From Planococcus maitriensis (GTDB taxonomy: Bacteria > Bacillota > Bacilli > Bacillales_A > Planococcaceae): a stretch of DNA of 64,000 bases. Shown piece after piece: positions 53,382 through 62,622 of this stretch. The stretch covers positions 1,178,001 through 1,242,000 of the forward strand of contig NZ_QLZQ01000001.1 in the NCBI RefSeq assembly GCF_003289925.1, written 5' to 3'. The notes beneath the pieces are model-generated. The model was not told the DNA's origin and did no database searches. It worked only from the letters and a program-made list of their open reading frames with translations. A program made the translations under genes and the position numbers. Numbering within the stretch: the stretch's first letter is position 1; each line of letters opens with the position of its first letter.

Positions 53382-54518
53382 ATGACTAGCTATAAATTAC
53401 TGGCCACAGCAGCGATGGGGCTGGAATCCATCGTGGCGAACGAAGTGAAGGAACTTGGATATGAAACGACGACGGACAATGGCAAAGTGTTTTTCGAAGG
53501 CACCGTCCGGGATATCGCAAAAGCGAATCTTTGGCTGCGCACCGCCGACCGTGTGAAATTGATTGCCGGCGAATTCGAAGCGACGACATTCGATGATCTG
53601 TTCGAACAGACAAAAGCGATCGAATGGGAGAAATACTTGCCGGTCGATGCGGAGTTCCCCGTACAAGGGAAATCGGTCAAATCGAAACTCCATAGCGTGC
53701 CGACCTGCCAGTCGATCGTCAAAAAGGCGATTGTCGAGCGCATGAAAAAAGCGTATCACCGCAATGCCTTCTTGGATGAGTCGGGCCCGCGCTTCAAGAT
53801 TGAAGTATCGATCCTGAAAGATAAAGTACAATTATCGATCGACACGAGCGGAGCCGGACTCCATAAACGTGGCTATCGCGTTGGGCAAGGCGAAGCGCCG
53901 CTCAAGGAAACATTGGCAGCCGCGCTCGTCAAATTATCGCGCTGGACGCCAGACCGCCCGTTCGTCGACCCGTTCTGCGGTTCAGGGACGATCGTCATCG
54001 AAGCGGCAATGATCGGGCAGAACATCGCGCCGGGCTATAACCGTGAATTCGATAGCGAACAATGGCCATGGGTCGGCTCCAAGATTTGGGATGAAGTACG
54101 CGCTGAAGCGGAAGAACAAGCCGATTACGACCAGCCACTCAATATTCTCGGCACGGACATCGACCATCGCATGATCCAAATTGCCGAAGAAAATGTCATC
54201 GAAGCCGGGTTTGCAGGGCTAGTCCGCTTGCAGCAGCGCCAAGTGAAGGATTTCACGACGGCTGAAGAAAACGGTGTTGTCATCGGGAACCCGCCATACG
54301 GCGAGCGGATCGGTGAAGTGGAAGTCATCGAAGAAATGATCGGGGATATGGGACAGATATTCTCCAAATACCCGACATGGTCCGTTTATATGCTGTCTTC
54401 CATGGAAGGCTTTGAAAAGCTCTACGGGCAGAAAGCGACGAAAAAACGCAAACTGTATAACGGCTTTATCCGCACGGACCTGTTCCAATTCTGGGGAGAA
54501 CGCCCAAAAAATAAATGA
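53382..54518 (+). CDS. ypsC: THUMP-domain RNA methyltransferase YpsC
   Basis: SAM-dependent N2-guanine-type rRNA methyltransferase, like the N-terminal half of E. coli RlmL; 378 residues. A THUMP RNA-binding domain occupies about 45-155; the Rossmann methyltransferase domain (UPF0020) has DPFCGSGTIVIEA and the catalytic NPPYGER near residue 304. GAAAGGAAG precedes the ATG. Same position as in B. subtilis after rnpB. Confidence 0.92.
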   Translation: MTSYKLLATAAMGLESIVANEVKELGYETTTDNGKVFFEGTVRDIAKANLWLRTADRVKLIAGEFEATTFDDLFEQTKAIEWEKYLPVDAEFPVQGKSVKSKLHSVPTCQSIVKKAIVERMKKAYHRNAFLDESGPRFKIEVSILKDKVQLSIDTSGAGLHKRGYRVGQGEAPLKETLAAALVKLSRWTPDRPFVDPFCGSGTIVIEAAMIGQNIAPGYNREFDSEQWPWVGSKIWDEVRAEAEEQADYDQPLNILGTDIDHRMIQIAEENVIEAGFAGLVRLQQRQVKDFTTAEENGVVIGNPPYGERIGEVEVIEEMIGDMGQIFSKYPTWSVYMLSSMEGFEKLYGQKATKKRKLYNGFIRTDLFQFWGERPKNK

Positions 54519-54520
54519 GG

Positions 54521-54551
54521 AAAACGGAAGGGCGCCAGCCCTTCCGTTTCT
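54521..54551 (+). terminator. Hairpin between ypsC and ypvA
   Basis: AAAACGGAAGGGC and GCCCTTCCGTTT form a perfect 12 bp stem with a small loop. The T tract is short, so termination may be partial. Confidence 0.7.
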
Positions 54552-54567
54552 CTGTGAGGGGTTTTAT

Positions 54568-56475
54568 ATGAGACAAGCTTTGCCATTTCCGTTATCCAAA
54601 GACAAAACGTTCTTTGACTCATTGAACGACTGGATCGGGGATATCTTCTACGATATTCTGCCGGAAAAAGGGTATGAACTTCGAGATGAACAGATTTTCA
54701 TGTCGTTTCAATTGGAAAAAGCGCTGAAAGAACGACAAGTGCTATTTGCAGAAGCCGGTGTCGGGACAGGCAAGACCATGGCCTATTTATTGCCGGCGAT
54801 TGCATATGCGCGCTACACCGGCAAGCCCGCGCTCATCTCTTGTGCGGATGAGGCATTGATCGAGCAATTGGTGAAAAAAGGCGGGGATATCGACCGTCTG
54901 GATGAGTTGTTCAATTTGAACCTGGATGTCCGACTCGCGAAATCGCGCGACCAGTATTTATGCCTGCAGCGCTTCGAAGGGGCGAAAAAACGCAGCGAAG
55001 CGGATTTTCTCGACCATATCGAAGATACGCTTCCTGAATTCGTCAACAAAACCTATTCGATGCAGCAAATGTATCCTTATGGCGAACGTTCGAGCTATCC
55101 GGAATTGACGGATGACCAGTGGCAGCAAGTCAACTACCATCCGATCCAAAATTGCAATGCCTGCGATATGCGCAATAAATGCGGACAGACACTGCACCGC
55201 AACCATTACCGGGAAGCGACCGACCTCGTCATCTGCTCGCATGATTTCCTGATGGAGCATATTTGGACGAAAGAAAACCGCAAGCATGAAGGCCAGGCGC
55301 CCTTGCTTCCGGAAGTCTCCCAAATCGTGCTTGATGAAGGGCATTTACTCGAATTCGCAGCCCAGCGTGCCCTCACTTATGAAGTGCAGGAAAGCTCACT
55401 GTATGATGTGACGGAAAAAATCATGGTCGACGGCGTCCGCGAAAAGACGCTTGCTCTCATCGAACGTACCATCGACCTGCACACCGAATTTTTCAGCGTA
55501 TTGCGAAGCAATCTGATCCCGAGCGAGGAAGACCGCAAAGCGATCCAGGAAGACCCGTTGCTGAAACGCATCGGGACGGAATTGATCCGCACTGTCGACA
55601 GCCTGTTGGAAGAATTCGTCTTTGAAGGGGAATTGTTCAGCATTCCGGAATATGAACTGAATTTGGCCGAGGAGTATTTCGAGCAGTATAACTTCTCCAT
55701 GGGCTTGTTTGTCGAAAACGGCGACGCCATCAGCTGGCTCGAAGAAAAAGATGAAATTGAAACATTGGTCATCATGCCGCGCCTTGTGACGGATATTCTC
55801 GAGGAGAAATTATTCGATGGCAAACTGCCGATCGTCTTTTCTTCCGCGACATTATCCGTCGCGAAAGATTTCACTTATTTGGCGGATACTTTGGGGATCG
55901 ACAATTTCGAATCGTTCTCTGTGCCGTCTCCGTTTGAATACGAAGAAGTGATGGAGATCTTCAAGCATCCGGTTCCACAGGACGCAAAAGCGCAAAAAGT
56001 ACTGGAGTTGGCAGCGGAAGGCGGACAAACCTTGGTGTTGTTCAAATCAAAAGCTGCTATGCAATCTTTCAAACGCGCAGTGCCGACAGACTCTCCACTT
56101 GCCATCGAGTTCGAAGGCGACCGTGAGCTATCGTCCGTCGTGCGCAATTTCCAGGAAGGCAAATTCCAAGTGCTGTGTTCCCATCATCTATGGGAAGGGA
56201 TGGATTTGCCTGGCGATGCCTTGACGAAAGTCATCATCGTCGACTTGCCGATGCCGCCGAGTGATCCGGTATTCGACGCGAAACGTAAATTCAGCGAACA
56301 TCCGCTAGAAGAGATCGACTTGCCGTTCATGCAGCTGCGCCTGCAGCAAGGCGTCGGACGGCTCATCCGTTCTTCTTCCGACCATGGAGAAATCCACTTG
56401 CTATTGACCGAAGAGGAATTGCGCATTGAACACCTCTGGCAGAATGTCTTGCCAGTGCCGGCGAAAAATCGCTAA
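54568..56475 (+). CDS. ypvA: XPD/DinG-like iron-sulfur helicase YpvA
   Basis: A 635-residue superfamily 2 helicase, 5'-3' by family. Walker A is AEAGVGTGKTMAYLLP (about 61-76), then four cysteines, C132, C196, C199 and C205, spaced as the [4Fe-4S] cluster of XPD-type helicases; a DEGH box follows, and LWEGMDLPG and QQGVGRLIRS at the end. ATG 54568 is preceded by GAGGGG; the frame is open upstream through ypsC but uncoding. Probably a DNA repair helicase; no work fixes its role. Confidence 0.92.
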   Translation: MRQALPFPLSKDKTFFDSLNDWIGDIFYDILPEKGYELRDEQIFMSFQLEKALKERQVLFAEAGVGTGKTMAYLLPAIAYARYTGKPALISCADEALIEQLVKKGGDIDRLDELFNLNLDVRLAKSRDQYLCLQRFEGAKKRSEADFLDHIEDTLPEFVNKTYSMQQMYPYGERSSYPELTDDQWQQVNYHPIQNCNACDMRNKCGQTLHRNHYREATDLVICSHDFLMEHIWTKENRKHEGQAPLLPEVSQIVLDEGHLLEFAAQRALTYEVQESSLYDVTEKIMVDGVREKTLALIERTIDLHTEFFSVLRSNLIPSEEDRKAIQEDPLLKRIGTELIRTVDSLLEEFVFEGELFSIPEYELNLAEEYFEQYNFSMGLFVENGDAISWLEEKDEIETLVIMPRLVTDILEEKLFDGKLPIVFSSATLSVAKDFTYLADTLGIDNFESFSVPSPFEYEEVMEIFKHPVPQDAKAQKVLELAAEGGQTLVLFKSKAAMQSFKRAVPTDSPLAIEFEGDRELSSVVRNFQEGKFQVLCSHHLWEGMDLPGDALTKVIIVDLPMPPSDPVFDAKRKFSEHPLEEIDLPFMQLRLQQGVGRLIRSSSDHGEIHLLLTEEELRIEHLWQNVLPVPAKNR

Positions 56476-56490
56476 ATAGAATACGTGACG

Positions 56491-56522
56491 AATCAGCGGG
56501 GAAGTTCCCCGCTGATTTTTTG
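56491..56522 (+). terminator. Intrinsic terminator after ypvA
   Basis: AATCAGCGGGGAA pairs with TTCCCCGCTGATT, followed by T residues. Confidence 0.93.
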
Positions 56523-56592
56523 TCTTTTTCCGAAAAGCTGCCTATAGAACTGAAATTTTCAAAAGCTGATGGGGCAGGGAAAAGACTCCTTA

Positions 56593-56601
56593 TGATACAA
56601 T
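56593..56601 (+). promoter_or_regulatory. Extended -10 promoter for the carboxypeptidase gene
   Basis: TG-A-TACAAT lies about 26 bases before the start. Confidence 0.5.
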
Positions 56602-56626
56602 AGACCGGTAAAGAAGGAGGAATATT

Positions 56627-58126
56627 GTGTCAATGGAACAACAATTCAGGGAACTACATCAGAAAATGACAAGCTATAACGAAGCCATCTCCTTGCTGTA
56701 TTGGGATATGCGGACAGGCGCACCGAAAAAAGGCCAAGACTTGCGTTCAGAGACAATCGGGACCTTGTCTTCAGAACTGTTTGCGATGTCGACATCTGAG
56801 GAATATGGCAAGCTAATCGCTGAGCTGAAAAAACAGGACGGTTTATCAATTGCAATGCAGCGTTCTGTGGAAGAAGCCGACCGTGAATACCAATTGAACG
56901 CCAAAATTCCGCCAAAAGAATACCGCGATTTCGTCATCTTGACGAGCAAAGCGGAATCCGTATGGGAAGAGGCGAAAGAGCAGGAAGATTTCGCCATGTT
57001 CCAACCATACCTTGAGCAGCTCGTGGAAACGACTAGACGCTTTGTCGGCTATTGGGGAATGAAAAACGGCAGTGTCTATAATACTTTGCTCGACCAGTAT
57101 GAGCCAGGCGTCACGACCGAACAACTGGATGAGGTATTCGGGCAATTGAGAGAGCGCATCGTGCCGCTCGTCAAACAAATCCAGGAGTCTGGAAACCAGC
57201 CGAACACCGAATTCTTATATGGGCATTTCCCGAAACAAGCCCAGCAGGATTTCAGCTTGGATGTGCTGAACCAATTGGGCTATGACTTCGAAGCCGGACG
57301 ACTGGATGAAACAGTCCATCCATTCATGATCGCAGTGAACCGTGGCGATGTCCGGGTAACGACGAAATACGATGAAGAGGATTTCCGCACGGCCGTCTTT
57401 GGCACGATCCACGAAGCGGGCCATGCTTTATACGAACAAAATATCAGCAGTGATCTGAGCGGATTGCCGGTCGACGGTGGCTCATCGATGGGCATCCATG
57501 AATCACAGTCATTGTTCTTTGAAAACTTTGTCGGGCGCAACGAATCATTCTGGCGCCATAATTACGAAAAATTCCTGGCGTATGCACCCGATTCATTCCA
57601 GGAAGTAATGCTTGAAGAATTCCTTGAAGCCATCAATGAATCAAAGCCTTCACTGATCCGTATCGAAGCTGATGAATTGACTTATGCACTGCATATCATG
57701 ATTCGTTATGAATTGGAAAAAGGGCTGTTCGACGGCGATTATGAAGTGAAAGATCTTCCAGCTTTATGGAACGATAAATATGAGGAGTATCTAGGCGTCC
57801 GTCCGGCACACGACGGCGAAGGCGTGCTTCAGGACGTCCACTGGGCAGGCGGCAGCTTCGGATATTTCCCATCATATGCACTAGGGCTCCTGTATGCAGC
57901 GCAGTTCAAGAATGCCATGAAAAAAGACATCCCGAATTTCGATGAATTGCTGGCAAATGGAGAGATCGGACCGGTCACCGAATGGCTGAATGATAAAGTC
58001 CACCGGTACGGAGCTGTCAAGAAGCCGCTTGAGCTTTTGGAAGAAGCGACAGGCGAAGGCTTGAATGGAAATCATTTGGCCGAATACTTGGAATCGAAAT
58101 ACGCCAAAATCTATCAATTGGATTGA
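56627..58126 (+). CDS. ypwA: M32 family metallocarboxypeptidase
   Basis: Zinc carboxypeptidase of 499 residues, similar to YpwA (501) and to Taq carboxypeptidase. The zinc motif is H262-E-A-G-H266 in IHEAGHALYEQ, with the HESQSLFFENF and the RIEADELTY motifs of the family further on. It releases C-terminal amino acids from peptides in the cytoplasm. GTG 56627 has AAGGAGG at a good distance; ATG 56633 is another option. Confidence 0.93.
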   Translation: MSMEQQFRELHQKMTSYNEAISLLYWDMRTGAPKKGQDLRSETIGTLSSELFAMSTSEEYGKLIAELKKQDGLSIAMQRSVEEADREYQLNAKIPPKEYRDFVILTSKAESVWEEAKEQEDFAMFQPYLEQLVETTRRFVGYWGMKNGSVYNTLLDQYEPGVTTEQLDEVFGQLRERIVPLVKQIQESGNQPNTEFLYGHFPKQAQQDFSLDVLNQLGYDFEAGRLDETVHPFMIAVNRGDVRVTTKYDEEDFRTAVFGTIHEAGHALYEQNISSDLSGLPVDGGSSMGIHESQSLFFENFVGRNESFWRHNYEKFLAYAPDSFQEVMLEEFLEAINESKPSLIRIEADELTYALHIMIRYELEKGLFDGDYEVKDLPALWNDKYEEYLGVRPAHDGEGVLQDVHWAGGSFGYFPSYALGLLYAAQFKNAMKKDIPNFDELLANGEIGPVTEWLNDKVHRYGAVKKPLELLEEATGEGLNGNHLAEYLESKYAKIYQLD

Positions 58127-58190
58127 AGCAGAAGAAATCTTCTTGCTTGGCAAAAAGATGAATGGAGAATGACTGAAGGAGGAATTGCTT

Positions 58191-58949
58191 GTGTTGGCAT
58201 CCTTTCGTTTAGAAGGCAAGACCGCTATCGTTACCGGAGCGGGAAAAGGCATCGGGCGTGCGATTGCATTGGCACTCGGTGAAGCAGGGGCGAATGTACT
58301 GCTTGTCGCACGGACCGAAAGCGACCTCGTGCAAGTGATGCAGGAAATGGAGAGCGAGCGCACGTCCTATGCAGTCGCGGATGTGACCGACCGAAACGAT
58401 ATCCAATCAGCGGTCCAAAAGGCAATCGAGCGGTTCGGCGGCGTCGACATCCTGGTCAATAATGCCGGGATGAATATCCGTTCAAAACTGGAGGATGCGA
58501 CCGACAATGAGTGGCACAAAATCATGGATACCAATGCGCAAAGCGTATTCATGTTTTCCCAGGAAGCGGCAAAATATATGAATAAAGGGGCGTCGATCAT
58601 CAATGTCAGTTCCGTCGGCGGCGACCGGGCGCTGAAAACAGGCGTCGTCTATGCCGCTTCCAAAGCGGCGATTATTCAAATGACCAAAGTGATGGCGATG
58701 GAATGGGGCGGGCGGGGCATCCGCGTCAATGCGATCGGCCCTTGGTATTTCCGCACGCCGCTAACGGAAAACTTGCTGTCGGATCAAGAATACCTGGATT
58801 CGATCCTTGCGGTGACGCCGCTCAAACGCGTCGGAGAATTGCCGGAAGTGGCCTCTCCTGTCGTGTTCCTCGCATCCGACGCAGCGGGTTATATCACAGG
58901 GCAGACCTTGTTCATCGACGGCGGCATGTCGATCCACGGGTTTTCCTGA
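58191..58949 (+). CDS. Short-chain dehydrogenase/reductase
   Basis: A 252-residue NAD(P)-dependent oxidoreductase of the classical SDR type. TGAGKGIG (about 15-22) binds the coenzyme; NNAG is present and the catalytic Ser/Tyr/Lys lie in NVSSVGG and YAASK (about 153-157); the C-terminus has DGGMSIHG. Substrate unknown; similar enzymes include 3-oxoacyl-ACP or gluconate 5-dehydrogenase. GTG 58191 is eight bases after AAGGAGG; an earlier TTG is too close to it. Not in this place in B. subtilis. Confidence 0.88.
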   Translation: MLASFRLEGKTAIVTGAGKGIGRAIALALGEAGANVLLVARTESDLVQVMQEMESERTSYAVADVTDRNDIQSAVQKAIERFGGVDILVNNAGMNIRSKLEDATDNEWHKIMDTNAQSVFMFSQEAAKYMNKGASIINVSSVGGDRALKTGVVYAASKAAIIQMTKVMAMEWGGRGIRVNAIGPWYFRTPLTENLLSDQEYLDSILAVTPLKRVGELPEVASPVVFLASDAAGYITGQTLFIDGGMSIHGFS

Positions 58950-58951
58950 GG

Positions 58952-58984
58952 AAACATCCTTCCAGTGATGGAAGGATGTTTTTC
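58952..58984 (+). terminator. Intrinsic terminator after the SDR gene
   Basis: AAACATCCTTCCA pairs with TGGAAGGATGTTT around GTGA, followed by T residues. Confidence 0.93.
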
Positions 58985-58999
58985 GTTCTGCTGAAAAAA

Positions 59000-59008
59000 T
59001 GATATGAT
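59000..59008 (+). promoter_or_regulatory. Extended -10 promoter for dynA
   Basis: TG-A-TATGAT lies 31 bases before the start codon. Confidence 0.5.
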
Positions 59009-59039
59009 GAATGGAAGTAACGGTGAAGGAGATATACAT

Positions 59040-62000
59040 ATGACAGCGACAGACCATAAACAGGAATTAATCGAAACAGCGCATCTTTACCGGATTTTCA
59101 AGGACAATGAAGACACGGAACGGGAAGAAAAAGCGGAATTATTCGTGCGCAAAATCTTGAAAGACCAATTCATCATCGGGTTTGCCGGCCATTTCTCCTC
59201 CGGAAAGTCATCGATGATCAACGCTTTGACGGGCGAGACGCTATTGCCATCGAGCCCGATCCCGACAAGCGCGAACATCGTCAATGTCCACAAGGCAGAA
59301 AAAGATTATGCCACCGTCAACCGCAGGGGAGACCGTCCTGTGTATTTTCCGGAGAACTATGATTTCCAGGCCGTAAAGGATTTCTGCAAGAGCGGCGACG
59401 TGACTCAAATCGACATCGGACATTCGGGTTCCGTGTTGCCAGAAGGCATTACCGTAATGGATACGCCAGGCGTGGATTCGACGGACGACGCCCATAGGAT
59501 GTCGACGGAATCAGCTTTGCATGTGGCTGACATGGTGTTCTATGTCATGGATTACAACCATGTGCAATCCGAGCTCAATTTCAATTTCACACGTGAATTG
59601 CAGAAGTACACGGATCTTTATTTGATCGTCAACCAGATCGATAAGCATCAGGAAAGCGAAATGCCGTTTGCGGAATTCCAGCAATCGGTCGCGGACAGTT
59701 TTGCGGCTTGGGGCGTTGAACCGAAAGGCATCTTTTTCACTTCATTGAAGGTCCATGACTTCCCGGGCAATGAATTTCCCGAAGTGAAACAGCTCGTCTC
59801 CTCAGTCATGGACAATTGGCAAGGACACATCGGCGAAGCTTCGGCTTCTGCACTTCGTCAATTGAAAGATGAGCACATCGGCTTTTTGGAAGACGAAAAA
59901 GCGGAGCGGCTCGAAGCCTTCGCGAATGTATTGTCTGAAGAAGAATGGGCTGCACGCGAAGACCTGAAAAAAGAACACGAACTGATCAAGCGCCGCAGTT
60001 CTGTCCAGGATTACGACAATTGGCGGTCGAATTTCGAGAAAAAGCGCAAAGAGCTGCTTGAAAATGCCAATATCATGCCTTATGAAGTGAGGGATGCGCT
60101 GAGTGCTTACATCGAAGCGCGTCAACCTGGATTCAAGGTGGGCTTGTTGTTCAGCGGCAAGAAAACCGAAGAAGAGCGCGAAAACCGTAAAAAAGACCTT
60201 CAAGACAAGCTTTCGAAGACGATCGATTCGCAAATGACCGGCCACTTGAAGAAATTGATGAAAACCTCCTTGCGGGAAGCAGGCTTGCTGACGGATACCG
60301 AGTCGCTTGAAATCGACAAGATGGAATTCGACTTGCCGTTTGAAGTTGTCGAGAAGAATGTTCCCGAGACTGCTGCGATGACTGCGGATACCGTACTCAA
60401 TGTCAGCAAAAGCCTGACCTCGCAAGTGCAGCGCTGGCTCATCCAGGAAACCGACCCATGGAAATCCCGGCAGCAGGAAGGCTTCGAAGGGCTTCCGGAC
60501 GATGCCGGTGTGGAAATCGACATGAAATCCGAGTCGCTCGAACAAAAAGTGCTGGCGATACGCACGCTCGAGGAAATGGACGAAGCAATCGAGAAAGTGA
60601 AAAAGTCATTCACTGCCATTTTGCCGAAGCAAATGGAAGCTGCAGAAAAGCAAGTGGCCGACTGGCAAGACGCGTTTCATTTGTCCGCTGAAGACATGGT
60701 GGAATTCACGCCATCGATGCTCGAAGAAACAGAAGAACAGCAAGGGGAAGAAGGCGAAAGCGCTCCGAAGCATGATCTGGCATCGTTTGATGAACAGGAA
60801 GTGCTGTCGCGCGTGAAGAAAACCGCCGATATTTTAGAGCCCGTGCGAGGGTTTTCGGAAACGGTAGAGTACTTGAAGCGCAAAGCGAAGCGTTTGGAAG
60901 GCCAGGAATTCACCATTGCGTTATTCGGCGCGTTCAGTGCCGGGAAATCCTCGTTCTCGAATGCATTGATGGGCGAGACGGTGCTGCCGGTATCACCGAA
61001 CCCGACGACTGCGACCATCAACCGCATCCGCCCGGTGACTGATGCCCATCCGCATGAAACTGCCGACGTACGTTTAAAAACCGTGTCGGCGATGACAGAG
61101 GATGTTAAAAACTCGTTTGCTGTCTTTGGCATGAATGTAGAGACGCTGGAAGAGGCCTATGCGAAAACGGAAATCCTTCCGGAAGATGCAACGTCAGAAC
61201 AGCAAATCCATAAATCGTTCTTGCTGGCATTCAAAAGCGGTTATGAATCCTTTGCGGGCCATCTCGGGGAAACCCCGCGCGTTGACCGGGAAGAGTTCGG
61301 CTTGTATGTCGCCAAAGAAGAACGCAGTTGTTTTGTCGAGGAAATCGATTTTTATTTTGACTGTGAACTGACAAGAAACGGCGTCACCTTGGTGGACACC
61401 CCAGGAGCGGATTCCATTAATGCGCGCCACACGAATGTCGCATTCGAATACATCCGCAACGCAGACGCCGTATTATTCATCACGTATTACAACCATGCAT
61501 TTGCCCGAGCGGACCGCGAATTCCTCATCCAGCTCGGACGCGTAAAAGACGCTTTCGAAATGGATAAGATGTTCTTTGTCGTCAACGCCATCGACTTAGC
61601 GAATGATGAGGAAGAAAAGCAGGCAGTCATCGAGTACGTCGGCAATGAATTGCAGCGTTTCGGGATCCGTTTCCCGCGCCTATTCGGGGTTTCGAGCCTG
61701 CAAGCCTTGAAAGATCGCGACATTTCAGGGATGCCCGAGTTCGAAGAGAATTTCCAGCATTTCCTGAAAGAAGAGCTGAAAGGGATGGCGGTCCAGTCAT
61801 TGTCGGAAGAAGAGCAGAAAACGGTTGACCGTTTCCGCAATTTAATCCAGTCGACTGAAAAGAACCTAGAGCGCAAAGATGAACGATTGGAAGAATTAAA
61901 GCAATTGGAACAGAAAGTGCGCAAACGCTATAGCGACACGATGGCTCCGGTATTGGAGCGTGAAGCGAGCCAGGAGCTTGGCGAATTGCTGTACTATGTG

Positions 62001-62621
62001 AAACAGCGGGTATTCTACCGCTTCAACGATTTCTTCAAGGAAGCGTTCAACCCGTCCCTGTTTTCAAGGGAATCCTCGAAGCAAGCGCTCGATGCCGCAT
62101 TGCGCGATTTGCGCGATATGACGGCTTTTGATTTCCAGCAGGAGATGAGAGTGACCAATCTGCGCCTGGCACGTTTCATCGAGAAGAAGTTGACGGAACG
62201 CTTCAAAGATGACGCTGCCAAACTGAAGGACTGGAATCCCGAGTTTTCGTTCCTTCCATATGAAGTGAAGGAAGCGCAGCTGCTCGAAGCGGATCAGCCG
62301 TTTGGCGATGCGGATTATTCCACAGCTAAGTCGTATTATAAAAACAATAAGAGCTTTTTCGAGAAAAACGAAAAAGAAGCGATGCGCGACGCCTTGCAGG
62401 GAATGATGGAACCGGACGCAAACCGTTACTTGGAGCAGGAAAAAGCGGCAATGATCGAATGGGCGGAATTCTGGATCGAACAGGAAGCGGAAGGGCTTCG
62501 CCAGCATCTTTTGCGCCAGGCAATCGAACAGATCGAATCCGAGCGCAGCTTGCTGCAGCAAAGCGAAATTTTGGCGCAATGGAAGCAATTGCATGAAAAA
62601 TTGATGGAAGGCAGGGGATAA
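59040..62621 (+). CDS. dynA: Two-headed dynamin-like GTPase DynA
   Basis: A 1193-residue protein, the same length as B. subtilis DynA (YpbR). It is two dynamin units in one chain: P-loops GHFSSGKSS (about 48-56) and GAFSAGKSS (about 632-640), G3 motifs DTPGVDST and DTPGADS, and G4-like NQIDK and NAIDL. Long helical regions lie between and after them. It tethers and fuses membranes without nucleotide and helps against phage and antibiotic membrane damage in B. subtilis. GAAGGAGATATACAT precedes ATG 59040, an almost ideal ribosome binding site. Confidence 0.95.
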   Translation: MTATDHKQELIETAHLYRIFKDNEDTEREEKAELFVRKILKDQFIIGFAGHFSSGKSSMINALTGETLLPSSPIPTSANIVNVHKAEKDYATVNRRGDRPVYFPENYDFQAVKDFCKSGDVTQIDIGHSGSVLPEGITVMDTPGVDSTDDAHRMSTESALHVADMVFYVMDYNHVQSELNFNFTRELQKYTDLYLIVNQIDKHQESEMPFAEFQQSVADSFAAWGVEPKGIFFTSLKVHDFPGNEFPEVKQLVSSVMDNWQGHIGEASASALRQLKDEHIGFLEDEKAERLEAFANVLSEEEWAAREDLKKEHELIKRRSSVQDYDNWRSNFEKKRKELLENANIMPYEVRDALSAYIEARQPGFKVGLLFSGKKTEEERENRKKDLQDKLSKTIDSQMTGHLKKLMKTSLREAGLLTDTESLEIDKMEFDLPFEVVEKNVPETAAMTADTVLNVSKSLTSQVQRWLIQETDPWKSRQQEGFEGLPDDAGVEIDMKSESLEQKVLAIRTLEEMDEAIEKVKKSFTAILPKQMEAAEKQVADWQDAFHLSAEDMVEFTPSMLEETEEQQGEEGESAPKHDLASFDEQEVLSRVKKTADILEPVRGFSETVEYLKRKAKRLEGQEFTIALFGAFSAGKSSFSNALMGETVLPVSPNPTTATINRIRPVTDAHPHETADVRLKTVSAMTEDVKNSFAVFGMNVETLEEAYAKTEILPEDATSEQQIHKSFLLAFKSGYESFAGHLGETPRVDREEFGLYVAKEERSCFVEEIDFYFDCELTRNGVTLVDTPGADSINARHTNVAFEYIRNADAVLFITYYNHAFARADREFLIQLGRVKDAFEMDKMFFVVNAIDLANDEEEKQAVIEYVGNELQRFGIRFPRLFGVSSLQALKDRDISGMPEFEENFQHFLKEELKGMAVQSLSEEEQKTVDRFRNLIQSTEKNLERKDERLEELKQLEQKVRKRYSDTMAPVLEREASQELGELLYYVKQRVFYRFNDFFKEAFNPSLFSRESSKQALDAALRDLRDMTAFDFQQEMRVTNLRLARFIEKKLTERFKDDAAKLKDWNPEFSFLPYEVKEAQLLEADQPFGDADYSTAKSYYKNNKSFFEKNEKEAMRDALQGMMEPDANRYLEQEKAAMIEWAEFWIEQEAEGLRQHLLRQAIEQIESERSLLQQSEILAQWKQLHEKLMEGRG

Positions 62622-62622
62622 T

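Noticed and set aside
54412-54567. Longer N-terminus for YpvA
   Set aside because: It overlaps ypsC and crosses the hairpin at 54521-54551; ATG 54568 has the ribosome binding site.
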